Assembly (NCBI GenBank): GCA_011525185.1
Contig: WTIQ01000346.1
Location: forward strand, 1-6,261
Origin: Paracoccaceae bacterium
GTDB taxonomy: Bacteria > Pseudomonadota > Alphaproteobacteria > Rhodobacterales > Rhodobacteraceae
DNA length: 6,261 bases
Reading direction: 5' to 3'
Position 1 is the stretch's first letter. Each line of letters begins with the position of its first letter. Shown here piece after piece: positions 1 to 6,261 of the stretch. The notes under the pieces are model-generated. The model was not told the origin of the DNA. It saw nothing but the letters and a program-made list of their open reading frames with translations, and did no database searches. A program made the position numbers and the translations under genes.

Positions 1-316
1 GGGCGCAGTTTATGATACAGCGCCCCGTTATCTGGCATATGGCGGTCAGGTTGTCATGGTGGGCATGCCAAAATCGGGCGATAGCTCTCAATACGAACCC
101 GTCATGATGGCCGCTGTCGGACAGGGGATGATCGGATCAAAAATGGGCGATGTGGTGATTTCGCGCGATATTCCTTGGATGGTTGATCTCTATCAGCAGG
201 GTCGCCTGAAACTGGATGAGTTGATCTCTGGTCGCTACAGCCTTGAGCAGATAAATGAAGCCATTGCGGATACTAAGACAGGCGCAGCGCGGCGTAATGT
301 AATCCTCTTTGAGTGA
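1..316 (+). CDS. Zinc-type (MDR) alcohol/polyol dehydrogenase, C-terminal part, 5' end outside window
   Basis: The reading frame is open from base 2 to the TGA at 314-316, giving 104 residues with no start needed inside the window. The ATG at 56 is internal. The visible part begins late in the NAD(P)-binding Rossmann domain: a strand with a GGQVVMVGMP motif is preceded by residues resembling the 'd-x-a-p-x-l-x-x-G-G' stretch of medium-chain dehydrogenases. It continues through a typical MDR C-terminus (GSKMGD, then a DIPWMVDLYQQGRLKLDELI-like helix, then YSLEQINEAIADTKTGAARRNVI). This pattern matches the zinc-dependent class III/NDMA-type alcohol dehydrogenase branch as I remember it. The zinc ligands and the GxGxxG motif would lie upstream, so metal dependence and cofactor choice cannot be checked. 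The product is expected to be a cytoplasmic oxidoreductase for an alcohol, polyol or sugar. Its stop overlaps the start region of the next gene, so the two probably act in one catabolic pathway. Confidence 0.9.
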   Translation, partial: GAVYDTAPRYLAYGGQVVMVGMPKSGDSSQYEPVMMAAVGQGMIGSKMGDVVISRDIPWMVDLYQQGRLKLDELISGRYSLEQINEAIADTKTGAARRNVILFE

Positions 317-317
317 G
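311..317 (+). promoter_or_regulatory. Weak ribosome binding site overlapping the upstream stop codon
   Basis: GAGTGAG lies 7 bases before ATG 325 and contains the TGA stop (314-316) of the dehydrogenase gene. Terminating ribosomes would stop directly on this site, suggesting translational coupling of the two genes. The match to the anti-Shine-Dalgarno sequence is only three or four bases. It helps to decide between ATG 325 and the GTG at 313, which has no purine-rich site upstream. Confidence 0.45.
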
Positions 318-324
318 CTTGAAC

Positions 325-1554
325 ATGAAGCTTATTGATCTCGATATCATTGTCACATCACCCCCCGCGCCAGGCTGGGGAGGACGGTATTGGATATTCG
401 TGAAGCTAACAAGTGACACGGGTCTCGTCGGATGGGGTGAGTGCTATGCCTCAACAATCGGTCCCGCGGCCATGGAACACGTGATACGCGACGTATTTCA
501 GCGTTATTTTCTGAACGAAAATCCAGAAAATATCGAGCGCCTCTTTCGCCGCACCTATTCATCAGGCTTTACTCAAAGACCAGATTTAACGGTTATGGGG
601 GCCTATTCAGGCCTAGAAATGGCCTGTTGGGATATCATTGGCAAAGACAGAGATCGTCCTGTTTGGGCCTTGCTTGGCGGTCTGATGAATGAGCGCCTAC
701 GCGCCTATAGTTATCTCTACCCCCTGCCCCATCATGACATTGAGGCCTTTTGGACCTCTCCGGAAATGGCCGCAGAAAGCGCGCTTGATCTCGTTAAACG
801 AGGGTACACAGCGGTGAAATTTGATCCAGCAGGCCCTTATACCATGCGCGGCGGACATATGCCTGCGATGGGTGACATCTCTCTCTCGGTGGCATTTTGT
901 AAAGCGATCCGTGAGGCTGTTGGCGATCGTGCAGATCTTCTCTTTGGCACACATGGTCAGTTTAGCACGAGCGGCGCTATTCGGCTTGGAGACGCCATCG
1001 CGCCCTATTCACCGCTTTGGTATGAAGAGCCCATCCCCCCTGATAATCTGGACGAATTTGCAAAAGTCGCAAAAGCCTTGCCTATTCCGATTGCCACGGG
1101 CGAACGTTTGAGCACAAAGGCAGAGTTTGCCGCCCTTTTGAAAAGCGGCGGTGCCTCCATTTTACAGCCCGCTCTAGGACGAGCAGGTGGCCTTTGGGAG
1201 ATGAAAAAGCTCTCCGCTATCGCTGAGGTGTTTAATGCTCAAATGGCCCCACATCTTTATGCAGGTCCCGTTGAATGGGCTGCAAACATCCAACTGGCCG
1301 CAAGCATCCCTAACCTCTTGATGATCGAAACCATTGAAACGCCGTTTCACGCAGGGCTCATTAAGGGAGGGATTACAGTTGAGCATGGCTATGTCACGCC
1401 GCCCACATCAGCAGGCCTCGGCATTGACGTTGATGAAGCACTGGCCCGCGCGCACCCCTATGAGGGCGATGGGCTCCATCTGCAAATGCAAGATGAGCCA
1501 TGCAAATATAATGAACAAAACGTCTTTATGGGGGGCGCCCCGCCAAAGGCCTAA
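325..1554 (+). CDS. Mandelate racemase/muconate lactonizing enzyme family protein (enolase superfamily), probable sugar-acid dehydratase-like
   Basis: This 409-residue protein has the two-domain layout of the enolase superfamily. An N-terminal capping domain (about 1-125, with the V-GWGE motif near the start) precedes a (beta/alpha)7-beta barrel. Family landmarks, numbered from ATG 325, are a KxD motif at K165-F166-D167, GTHGQ at 208-212, YEEP at 233-236 (E235), TGERL with E260, QPALGRAGG with A283, APHLY with H310, and E335 on the last barrel strand. E235, E260 and H310 fit the metal and base positions of the galactonate/mannonate dehydratase-like branch. The first metal Asp and the Asp paired with the His appear to be Gly208 and Ala283. 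The frame extends to a GTG at 313, overlapping the upstream stop. I prefer ATG 325 because MKLIDLDI is the usual family N-terminus and a GAG (315-317) lies 7 bases before it. The substrate is unknown; abstraction of a proton alpha to a carboxylate is the general chemistry of the superfamily. Confidence 0.9.
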   Translation: MKLIDLDIIVTSPPAPGWGGRYWIFVKLTSDTGLVGWGECYASTIGPAAMEHVIRDVFQRYFLNENPENIERLFRRTYSSGFTQRPDLTVMGAYSGLEMACWDIIGKDRDRPVWALLGGLMNERLRAYSYLYPLPHHDIEAFWTSPEMAAESALDLVKRGYTAVKFDPAGPYTMRGGHMPAMGDISLSVAFCKAIREAVGDRADLLFGTHGQFSTSGAIRLGDAIAPYSPLWYEEPIPPDNLDEFAKVAKALPIPIATGERLSTKAEFAALLKSGGASILQPALGRAGGLWEMKKLSAIAEVFNAQMAPHLYAGPVEWAANIQLAASIPNLLMIETIETPFHAGLIKGGITVEHGYVTPPTSAGLGIDVDEALARAHPYEGDGLHLQMQDEPCKYNEQNVFMGGAPPKA

Positions 1555-1589
1555 AGCAACTGTTTATTGATGATGTGAGGCAGGTTCAT

Positions 1590-1745
1590 ATGATCTCGCT
1601 TGTTCCTTTCGTGCATCTGAGACGCGCCAAAGTCCTACTCATTTTTGTGGGACAGAAACTAAAAGGCCCTTGCATGAAAGAGAACATTAGCAAAAAGCAT
1701 CCCGCCCGACCGCAAGCACATGGTGCAAACTCTAATATGGTTTGA
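1590..1745 (+). CDS. Possible small ORF, 51 residues, unrecognised
   Basis: An ATG at 1590 opens a frame that runs to a TGA at 1743-1745. A GAGG (1577-1580) lies 9 bases upstream, a better Shine-Dalgarno sequence than that of the preceding enolase-superfamily gene, whose stop is 35 bases before this ATG. The predicted peptide starts MISLVPFVHLRRAKVLLIFV, so its N-terminal half is hydrophobic with three basic residues. Its C-terminal half is basic and polar (KENISKKHPARPQ). I do not recognise it. It is too short to judge by codon use, and it overlaps the inverted-repeat structure at 1708-1758, so it may be chance. No function is proposed. Confidence 0.2.
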   Translation: MISLVPFVHLRRAKVLLIFVGQKLKGPCMKENISKKHPARPQAHGANSNMV

Positions 1746-1758
1746 AACCAGTGCGGTC
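1708..1758. repeat. Nested inverted repeats that could form a three-way junction between convergent genes
   Basis: A 7-base closing stem (GACCGCA at 1708-1714 with TGCGGTC at 1752-1758) encloses two small perfect hairpins. These are GCAC-ATG-GTGC (1716-1726) and TGGTT-TGA-AACCA (1738-1750). They are joined by 1, 11 and 1 unpaired bases. The structure can form on either strand. On the minus strand it lies downstream of the gene ending at 1783 and is followed, after 11 bases, by a run of five T (1696-1692). It could help end transcription of that gene, but it is not a canonical intrinsic terminator because the T run is not adjacent to the stem. Chance pairing remains possible. Confidence 0.35.
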
Positions 1759-1782
1759 ATTCAACACCATTCATACCTTAGC

Positions 1783-2496
1783 TTAAGAACTCCCATTTAG
1801 ATGGACAGCCTCCAACCATAAGGCATCGAGCGCTTTGATCTCTGCCACATCAAAGCGCTCTTGCTCTTCCCAATACCGCCCGCTCGGCACGAAATAACTA
1901 AGCCTTTTTTCTGTCATGCGGGCCTGCGCGATCTTATCTGGATCGAGTGTAAATGGAGCAGGTTCAGGTCCTCCAAATGTTTGTCGGGGAAAGGTCAACC
2001 GAGAGCGTTCCTGTGAGAGGTTTGTCACTCGACATCCCTGCTCCAATGCGAAGGCGTAAAACCGATTGGCCTTAGCCTCAAGGGACATCAACGTTATGTC
2101 ATCGCGCAAAGGGACTGCTGTGCCTTGTCCATAAAAATGCGTCGTCTCACCCGAATAATCCATATCGCATCCTAAAAACGCAATGTGCTTTGGTTTGTAA
2201 TGGCCCAAAATCCAATAGGCTGCGGTAAAGGCCATGGTACCACCCGCATAGACGAAACCTCCATACTGATTTTGAATGGGCACAAAATCCTCTTGCGTAA
2301 CGTATTTTTGATGCGCTTTGAGCTCTTTTGGTCGCCGCTCAGCAGGAAAATCATACGGGTAAATTAAATCATCCCAGTCGGGGCGCACTTGCCAAGCATT
2401 GTTGAGCACAACAACACGATCAAAGCCCTTGCGATCCCATTCCCGCGCCGCGACCACAGAGGGCCCAGATCCTAAAATTAATACGGATAAAACCAT
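1783..2496 (-). CDS. Conserved hypothetical Rossmann-like protein with GxGPS motif; resembles GT42 sialyltransferase / DUF115 (MptE-like) proteins
   Basis: This 237-residue protein has no signal peptide or membrane segment and is probably cytoplasmic. Its N-terminus is a beta strand running into a nucleotide-binding-type turn, VLILGSGPS (5-13). Then come LNNAW (31-35), YAGGTMAF (83-90), the strand-turn FLGCDMDY (107-114), THFYG (119-123), SLEAKANRF (138-146) and a strand ending VTNLS (157-161). The order G-x-G-P-S, N-N, G-G-x-M-A, G-x-D, H-x-Y-G and a closing strand is how I remember GT42 sialyltransferases such as Campylobacter CstII, and also DUF115/MptE-like proteins. Related proteins occur, to my recollection, as uncharacterised genes in Rhodobacterales. 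A C-terminal tail of about 75 residues, rich in charged residues and aromatics, has no counterpart I recognise. The start at ATG 2496 is chosen because the first strand begins at once; the upstream Shine-Dalgarno sequence is poor. It is the last of three co-directional genes. A glycosyltransferase-like role is inferred only. Confidence 0.8.
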   Translation of the reverse strand: MVLSVLILGSGPSVVAAREWDRKGFDRVVVLNNAWQVRPDWDDLIYPYDFPAERRPKELKAHQKYVTQEDFVPIQNQYGGFVYAGGTMAFTAAYWILGHYKPKHIAFLGCDMDYSGETTHFYGQGTAVPLRDDITLMSLEAKANRFYAFALEQGCRVTNLSQERSRLTFPRQTFGGPEPAPFTLDPDKIAQARMTEKRLSYFVPSGRYWEEQERFDVAEIKALDALWLEAVHLNGSS

Positions 2497-2589
2497 AGGC
2501 TTAGCTCATTTCGCTAACGGGTGGTGCATTTTAAGGTTCACTTCTCCCACCGTTAAACCTCTTAGCCGCGCCTATGGCTTTGACATGCC

Positions 2590-4461
2590 TTAGCGCATCC
2601 ATGGACGGGTAAATTCGCCCAATACCGCTTGTACATCTTCGTCACTGGCGCCGCCTGCAACTTTTGCGATGAGACCTTTCTTTTTGTCATCAATAACCTC
2701 AACAACACGCGCGTCGCAGCTCGCCTCTGAAAGGGCTGCATCATAAATGCGTGTGATGGCCATTTTGCGCAACGTCGGCTTAAAGATTTTTCCGACAGCC
2801 GTTTTGGGGAGCTCATCAACAAGTTCGACATATTTCGGATGCGCTGCACGTTCTGGAATGCTCTCAGCACAATAGGCTTGAAGTTCTTCCGTCGTAGCCG
2901 CTGCTCCAGCCACCAGCTCCACATAGACGCAAGGCAGTTCGCCCGCCTTTTGATCTGGTTGTCCAATCGCTCCTGCAAAAGCCACAGCCTCGTGCCCCAA
3001 GAGCGCCTCTTCAATCAGCGCAGGATCAATATTGTGACCACCACGAATGATCAGATCCTTCGCCCGGCCCGTGATCCAGAGATACTGATCGCCATCAATT
3101 CGTCCCAAGTCTCCTGTTCTCAAGAACCGTTCGTCATAATAAAGATCTTTATTCTTATCTGCTTCTGTGTAGGTGTTGCCCGCCCAGACACCTGGACTTG
3201 CAATGCAGATTTCTCCGACTTCATCGGTGGCACATTCCTCAAGTCCATTTTCGCCTGATTTAATGGTTTTTAGTTCCGTATAAGGAAAACGGATACCAAC
3301 GGAGCCGATCTTTTTGACCCCATCTACTGGGTTACCCGAGACTAATACAGTCGCTTCCGTTAACCCGTATCCTTCAACGATATTAACACCTGTGGTTTCC
3401 TCAAATCGCTTAAAAAGCTCAACAGGAAGAGGAGACGAGCCAGAAAACGCAGTCTTGATCGAGCTGATATCCGCGTTCACGGGTCTTTGCATCAGAGCCG
3501 AAATTGCCGTGGGAACGATAAAGATAAATGTCACATTCCAACGCTCGACAAGTTTCCAAAAATTATCAAAGACCCCATCGCCACGATACCCAGCTGGAGT
3601 CGGGTAAATGATATGGGCACCCGAGGACAAAGCCCCCATAAGAACCACATTACAGGCCATCACGTGAAAGAGCGGCAAGGGACAAATCACATTGTCATGT
3701 TCCGTCATCAACAGTTCATTTCCAAGCCAAGCGTTGTAGATAATCCCAGAATTGAGATGCTGCGCTACTTTTGGCATGCCCGTTGTGCCGCCTGTGTGGA
3801 ACTGGGCACAGACACGGTCCTTTTGCTCATCTTCAAAATCAAGCGTGGTGTTTTGACGACGCATTAACGCATTAAAATCTTGAACTTTGGCCTTATGTGC
3901 AACTGGATTTTTGGGACGGATGAGCGGCACGATCCAGCTTGTCGGCGGCGTCAGGTACCGGCATAGATCAATCTCCAAAACTGTCTCTACATTCGGCGCA
4001 AGAGCTACAGCGGCTGCGGCGTTTTGAGCGACTTCTGTTTTCACGAACGATTTAAGCGTCACAAGCACTTTGGCATTTGTTTCGCGCAAAATGGCGCCCA
4101 TCTGCTCCGCTTCTAATAGCGGGTTGATCGGGCTGACAATCCCTGCCGTCATGCCACCAAGGAGCGTAAGAACCGTTTCATTACAGTTGGGAAGGATAAA
4201 GGCCACAACATCGCTTTGCCCGATGCCAAGACTGCGGAACATATTAGCGGTTTGGGCAGTACGGCGGTGCAACTCGGACCACGTTAAAGTCTCGGCCTTA
4301 TCTTTTTCACCAGACCGCAATTGAAAGCTAATTGCATTTCGTGACCCGAATTTTTCCGCAGTCTGACTGAGCAAGTTAAAGAGTGTTTTGGGCACATCGC
4401 GTTCTGCCCATGCACTCTCGCTTTCAAGCCGCTCCGTGTCTGCAATCGATGCAAATCCCAT
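2590..4461 (-). CDS. AMP-forming acyl-CoA synthetase (ANL superfamily), 623 residues
   Basis: The enzyme would activate a carboxylic acid with ATP to an acyl-adenylate and transfer it to coenzyme A. All core ANL motifs are present: the phosphate-binding loop TGGTTGMPK (223-231), PLPLFHVMA (261-269), the substrate/adenine region SGSSPLP (340-346), YGLTEAT (365-371), RTGDLG (448-453), the hinge region ITGRAKDLIIRGG (463-475) with R466, HNIDPALIEE (476-485), and the C-terminal catalytic lysine K558 in PKTAVGKIFK (552-561). After this motif a tail of about 60 residues continues to the stop, longer than in many relatives. The start ATG 4461 has a strong Shine-Dalgarno GGAG 8 bases upstream. The chain is full length and intact and closely resembles an acyl-CoA synthetase type I remember from Rhodobacterales. 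It lies 85 bases after the ABC transporter gene and 93 before the GxGPS protein gene. Fatty, aromatic and other carboxylic acids remain possible substrates. Confidence 0.93.
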   Translation of the reverse strand: MGFASIADTERLESESAWAERDVPKTLFNLLSQTAEKFGSRNAISFQLRSGEKDKAETLTWSELHRRTAQTANMFRSLGIGQSDVVAFILPNCNETVLTLLGGMTAGIVSPINPLLEAEQMGAILRETNAKVLVTLKSFVKTEVAQNAAAAVALAPNVETVLEIDLCRYLTPPTSWIVPLIRPKNPVAHKAKVQDFNALMRRQNTTLDFEDEQKDRVCAQFHTGGTTGMPKVAQHLNSGIIYNAWLGNELLMTEHDNVICPLPLFHVMACNVVLMGALSSGAHIIYPTPAGYRGDGVFDNFWKLVERWNVTFIFIVPTAISALMQRPVNADISSIKTAFSGSSPLPVELFKRFEETTGVNIVEGYGLTEATVLVSGNPVDGVKKIGSVGIRFPYTELKTIKSGENGLEECATDEVGEICIASPGVWAGNTYTEADKNKDLYYDERFLRTGDLGRIDGDQYLWITGRAKDLIIRGGHNIDPALIEEALLGHEAVAFAGAIGQPDQKAGELPCVYVELVAGAAATTEELQAYCAESIPERAAHPKYVELVDELPKTAVGKIFKPTLRKMAITRIYDAALSEASCDARVVEVIDDKKKGLIAKVAGGASDEDVQAVLGEFTRPWMR

Positions 4462-4469
4462 TCGCTTCT

Positions 4470-4475
4470 CTCCCC
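4470..4475 (-). promoter_or_regulatory. Strong ribosome binding site of the acyl-CoA synthetase gene
   Basis: Read on the minus strand this is GGGGAG, inside the purine-rich stretch AGGGGAGAGAAG. It ends 8 bases before the ATG at 4461, the ideal spacing. It confirms this start and is much stronger than the site before the downstream GxGPS protein gene. Confidence 0.75.
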
Positions 4476-4542
4476 TTTGGCGCTGTTTATATGTTTTGGC
4501 ACAGGGTTACATTGCAAGCGAAGACAGTCAATCACGTTTTAA

Positions 4543-4557
4543 AGGGCTAAAAGCCCT
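4543..4557 (-). terminator. Possible weak hairpin terminator or attenuator at the end of the ABC transporter gene
   Basis: Read on the minus strand, AGGGCT-TTT-AGCCCT is a perfect 6-base stem with a 3-base loop. It may be lengthened by two G-U pairs. It spans the TAG stop codon (4549-4547) of the ABC transporter gene. Only two or three T follow before AAAA, so it is a poor intrinsic terminator. It may only slow RNA polymerase or protect the transcript's 3' end. Confidence 0.3.
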
Positions 4558-6261
4558 CCCCTACGTCAACTGTAAACTGCATGCGCGCCAAACGTGCATA
4601 AAGGCCGTTTTCTGCGATAAGTTCATCATGTGTGCCCTGAGCAATAACCTGTCCCCCATCCATAACAAGGATGCGGTCTGCCTTTTTAACGGTTGCAAGA
4701 CGATGAGCGATAATGAGTGTTGTTCGGTTTTTTGATAAGGTATCTACTGCGGTCTGAATGGCGCGTTCATTTTCTGCGTCCAGCGCACTGGTCGCTTCAT
4801 CCAACAACAAAATGGGCGCATCTCGCAAAATAGCGCGAGCAATGGCGATACGTTGCTTTTGCCCACCCGACAAAAGAATACCACGTTCTCCCACCTCTGT
4901 ATTATATCCATCGGGAAGCGTCGAAATAAAATCATGGGCCGCAGCTGCCTTCGCCGCCTTTACTACGTCTTCATCGGTGGCCTCGGGCTGGCCAAAACGA
5001 ATGTTTTCATAAACAGAAGCCGCAAAGACATCCGCGTCCTGAGGCACCAAAGAAATATGGCGCCGAAAGTCGCTTCTCTTCAACTCTTTGATGTTTTTTC
5101 CGTCAATTCGAACCTGACCAGAGCTGGGATCATAAAATCTTAGTAAGAGCTGGATAATGGTCGTCTTTCCCGCGCCTGACGGACCTACAAGAGCAACGCT
5201 TTGACCTGCGGGCACAGAAAACGATACATTGGTTAGCGCGGCAGTATTTTCACGAGATGGATAATGAAATCCTACGCCTTCAAATTCTATTTCCCCTTTC
5301 ACCGGTCCCGCGAGTTGATCGGGGGTGCCTGGATCAGACAAAAGGTCTTCCGCCTCTAAAAGCTCAATCAAGCGTTCAGTCGCGCCAGCCGCACGCTGCA
5401 CCTCCCCCCACACTTCTGAAAGCGCTGCGACTGCACCGCCGACCATGATGGAATAGATGACAAACTGAACCAAAGTGCCCGCTGTCATATTGTTTGAGCG
5501 CACATCATGTGCGCCGATCCAAAGGACGCCGATAATACCAGAAAAAACCAGAGAGATCACGATAAAGGTCATTAATGCACGGGCGTAAAGACGATTCTTA
5601 GCGGCAAGATAACTATGCTCTGTCACATCGGAAAATTGTTCTTGCGTCCTTGTTTCATGGGTAAAGGCCTGAACGGTTTGAACCGCACCAAGCGCCTCTG
5701 ATGCCTTAGCAGAACTGTTTGCGATCCAGTCTTGATTTTCCTTGCTAAGCCGCCGCACACGACGACCAAGTGTCAGGATTGGGATCAAAATCGCGGGGAC
5801 AAGAAGCGCGACAAGACCTGTTAACTTGGCCGAGGTCAAAAGCATGAACAAGAACCCACCCACGAGCAAAAGCACGTTGCGCAAGGCAATAGAAACAGAA
5901 GAGCCAATCACAGTGAGAATAAGTGTTGTGTCGGTTGTAATTCGGCTAAGCACCTCACCCGTCATCAACTTTTCATAAAATGCGGGGCTGAGACCAAGAA
6001 CTCGATTAAAAACGGCCTTGCGAATATCTGCGACCACGCGCTCCCCCAATTTCGTGACCAACAAATATCGCATCGCTGTGCCAAACGCTAAGAGCGCCGC
6101 AATACCAAGCGCCGCACCAAAGTACTGATCGAGCGACCCACCTTGATCTGAAAAGCTATCGACCACACGCCGTACCGCAACAGGAAGCGTCAGTGACAAA
6201 GCAGCCGTAAAGAATAGAGCAATGACCGCCAGAACAATTAAACTGCGGTACGGCTTGAGAA
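4547..6261 (-). CDS. ABC exporter half-transporter (fused transmembrane and ATPase domains, MsbA/MDR-like), 5' end outside window
   Basis: The frame stays open to the window edge, giving 570 residues with the N-terminus missing. A TTG at 6199 is internal: the 20 codons upstream of it (LKPYRSLIVLAVIALFFTAA) are the start of transmembrane helix 1. Numbering from the first full codon at 6259, residues 1-290 form an exporter-type transmembrane domain with about six helices. The ATPase domain follows, with an A-loop Tyr at 333 (FHYPS), Walker A GPSGAGKT 359-366, Q-loop Q407, signature LSGGQ 463-467, Walker B ILLLDE with D487 and catalytic E488, D-loop SALD, and the H-loop His 519. All catalytic residues are present, so it should be active as a homodimer, or with a partner, in the inner membrane. 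Exported substrates of this class include lipids, drugs and peptides, and none can be chosen here. To my recollection the sequence closely matches a transporter common in Rhodobacterales. It is upstream of, and co-directional with, the acyl-CoA synthetase gene. Confidence 0.95.
   Translation of the reverse strand, partial: LKPYRSLIVLAVIALFFTAALSLTLPVAVRRVVDSFSDQGGSLDQYFGAALGIAALLAFGTAMRYLLVTKLGERVVADIRKAVFNRVLGLSPAFYEKLMTGEVLSRITTDTTLILTVIGSSVSIALRNVLLLVGGFLFMLLTSAKLTGLVALLVPAILIPILTLGRRVRRLSKENQDWIANSSAKASEALGAVQTVQAFTHETRTQEQFSDVTEHSYLAAKNRLYARALMTFIVISLVFSGIIGVLWIGAHDVRSNNMTAGTLVQFVIYSIMVGGAVAALSEVWGEVQRAAGATERLIELLEAEDLLSDPGTPDQLAGPVKGEIEFEGVGFHYPSRENTAALTNVSFSVPAGQSVALVGPSGAGKTTIIQLLLRFYDPSSGQVRIDGKNIKELKRSDFRRHISLVPQDADVFAASVYENIRFGQPEATDEDVVKAAKAAAAHDFISTLPDGYNTEVGERGILLSGGQKQRIAIARAILRDAPILLLDEATSALDAENERAIQTAVDTLSKNRTTLIIAHRLATVKKADRILVMDGGQVIAQGTHDELIAENGLYARLARMQFTVDVGEGF

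Noticed and set aside
1532..1541. Perfect palindrome GGGGCGCCCC near the end of the enolase-superfamily gene.
   Set aside because: It lies within codons of the C-terminal tail (MGGAPPK), has no room for a loop and no T run follows, so coding constraint and chance explain it.
1618..1646. T5 run after an interrupted TGA-GAC/GTC-TCA pairing, as a possible terminator of the plus-strand genes.
   Set aside because: The stem is two 3-base blocks split by a 4-base bulge, too weak for an intrinsic terminator. It would also lie inside the possible small ORF.
2497..2589. Possible terminator or promoter in the gap between the acyl-CoA synthetase gene and the GxGPS protein gene (TTAACG with TAAAAT about 18 bases on, and AGCC/GGCT pairing).
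   Set aside because: The -35 match is only 4 of 6, the stems are 3-4 bases long, and no T run follows them. Nothing stands above chance.
2562..3014. A 150-codon minus-strand open frame overlapping the 3' part of the acyl-CoA synthetase gene.
   Set aside because: It is out of frame with a clearly real gene. Its product is rich in Arg, Trp, Leu and Ser, as expected of a shadow frame, with no recognisable motif.
2839..3258. A 139-codon plus-strand open frame antisense to the acyl-CoA synthetase gene.
   Set aside because: It is antisense to conserved catalytic motifs, has no ribosome binding site that I can see and no recognisable domain.
4486..4517. Possible promoter before the acyl-CoA synthetase gene on the minus strand: TATAAA (4491-4486) with TTGCAA upstream (4517-4512).
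   Set aside because: The -10 match is good, but the 20-base spacing is too long and the -35 match is only 4 of 6. The AT-rich stretch alone is not enough.

Overview
This window most likely comes from an alphaproteobacterium, probably a marine member of the Rhodobacterales. I infer this from how closely the acyl-CoA synthetase, the ABC half-transporter and the small GxGPS-motif protein resemble proteins I remember from that group. By eye the base composition is near 50% GC. No database search was possible, so the taxonomy is an inference.

Left block, plus strand (1-1554). The window opens inside a zinc-type (MDR) alcohol/polyol dehydrogenase, of which only the last 104 residues are present. 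Its stop codon overlaps the weak ribosome binding site of an enolase-superfamily (mandelate racemase/muconate lactonizing enzyme) protein. The two are almost certainly co-transcribed and translationally coupled. A dehydrogenase paired with a sugar-acid dehydratase-like enzyme is a typical catabolic arrangement for sugar acids or polyols, but the substrate cannot be read from this window. The enolase-superfamily protein departs from the textbook dehydratase active site at two positions.

Middle (1555-1782). This 228-base gap separates convergent genes. It holds a possible 51-codon plus-strand ORF with a good Shine-Dalgarno sequence, and a nested set of inverted repeats that could fold as a three-way junction. 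Neither is certain.

Right block, minus strand (6261 down to 1783). In transcription order this block encodes: an ABC exporter half-transporter (transmembrane domain fused to ATPase domain, 5' end cut by the window edge); an AMP-forming acyl-CoA synthetase with all core motifs; and a 237-residue Rossmann-like protein whose motif order resembles GT42 sialyltransferases and DUF115/MptE-like proteins. The gaps between them are 85 and 93 bases. They may form a loose operon, but the gaps are long enough for separate promoters and a weak hairpin sits at the end of the ABC gene.

No RNA gene, CRISPR array, insertion sequence, integrase or attachment site was seen. The window mostly looks like ordinary chromosomal metabolism. 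The least explained items are the GxGPS protein, the altered enolase-superfamily active site and the structured convergent intergenic region.
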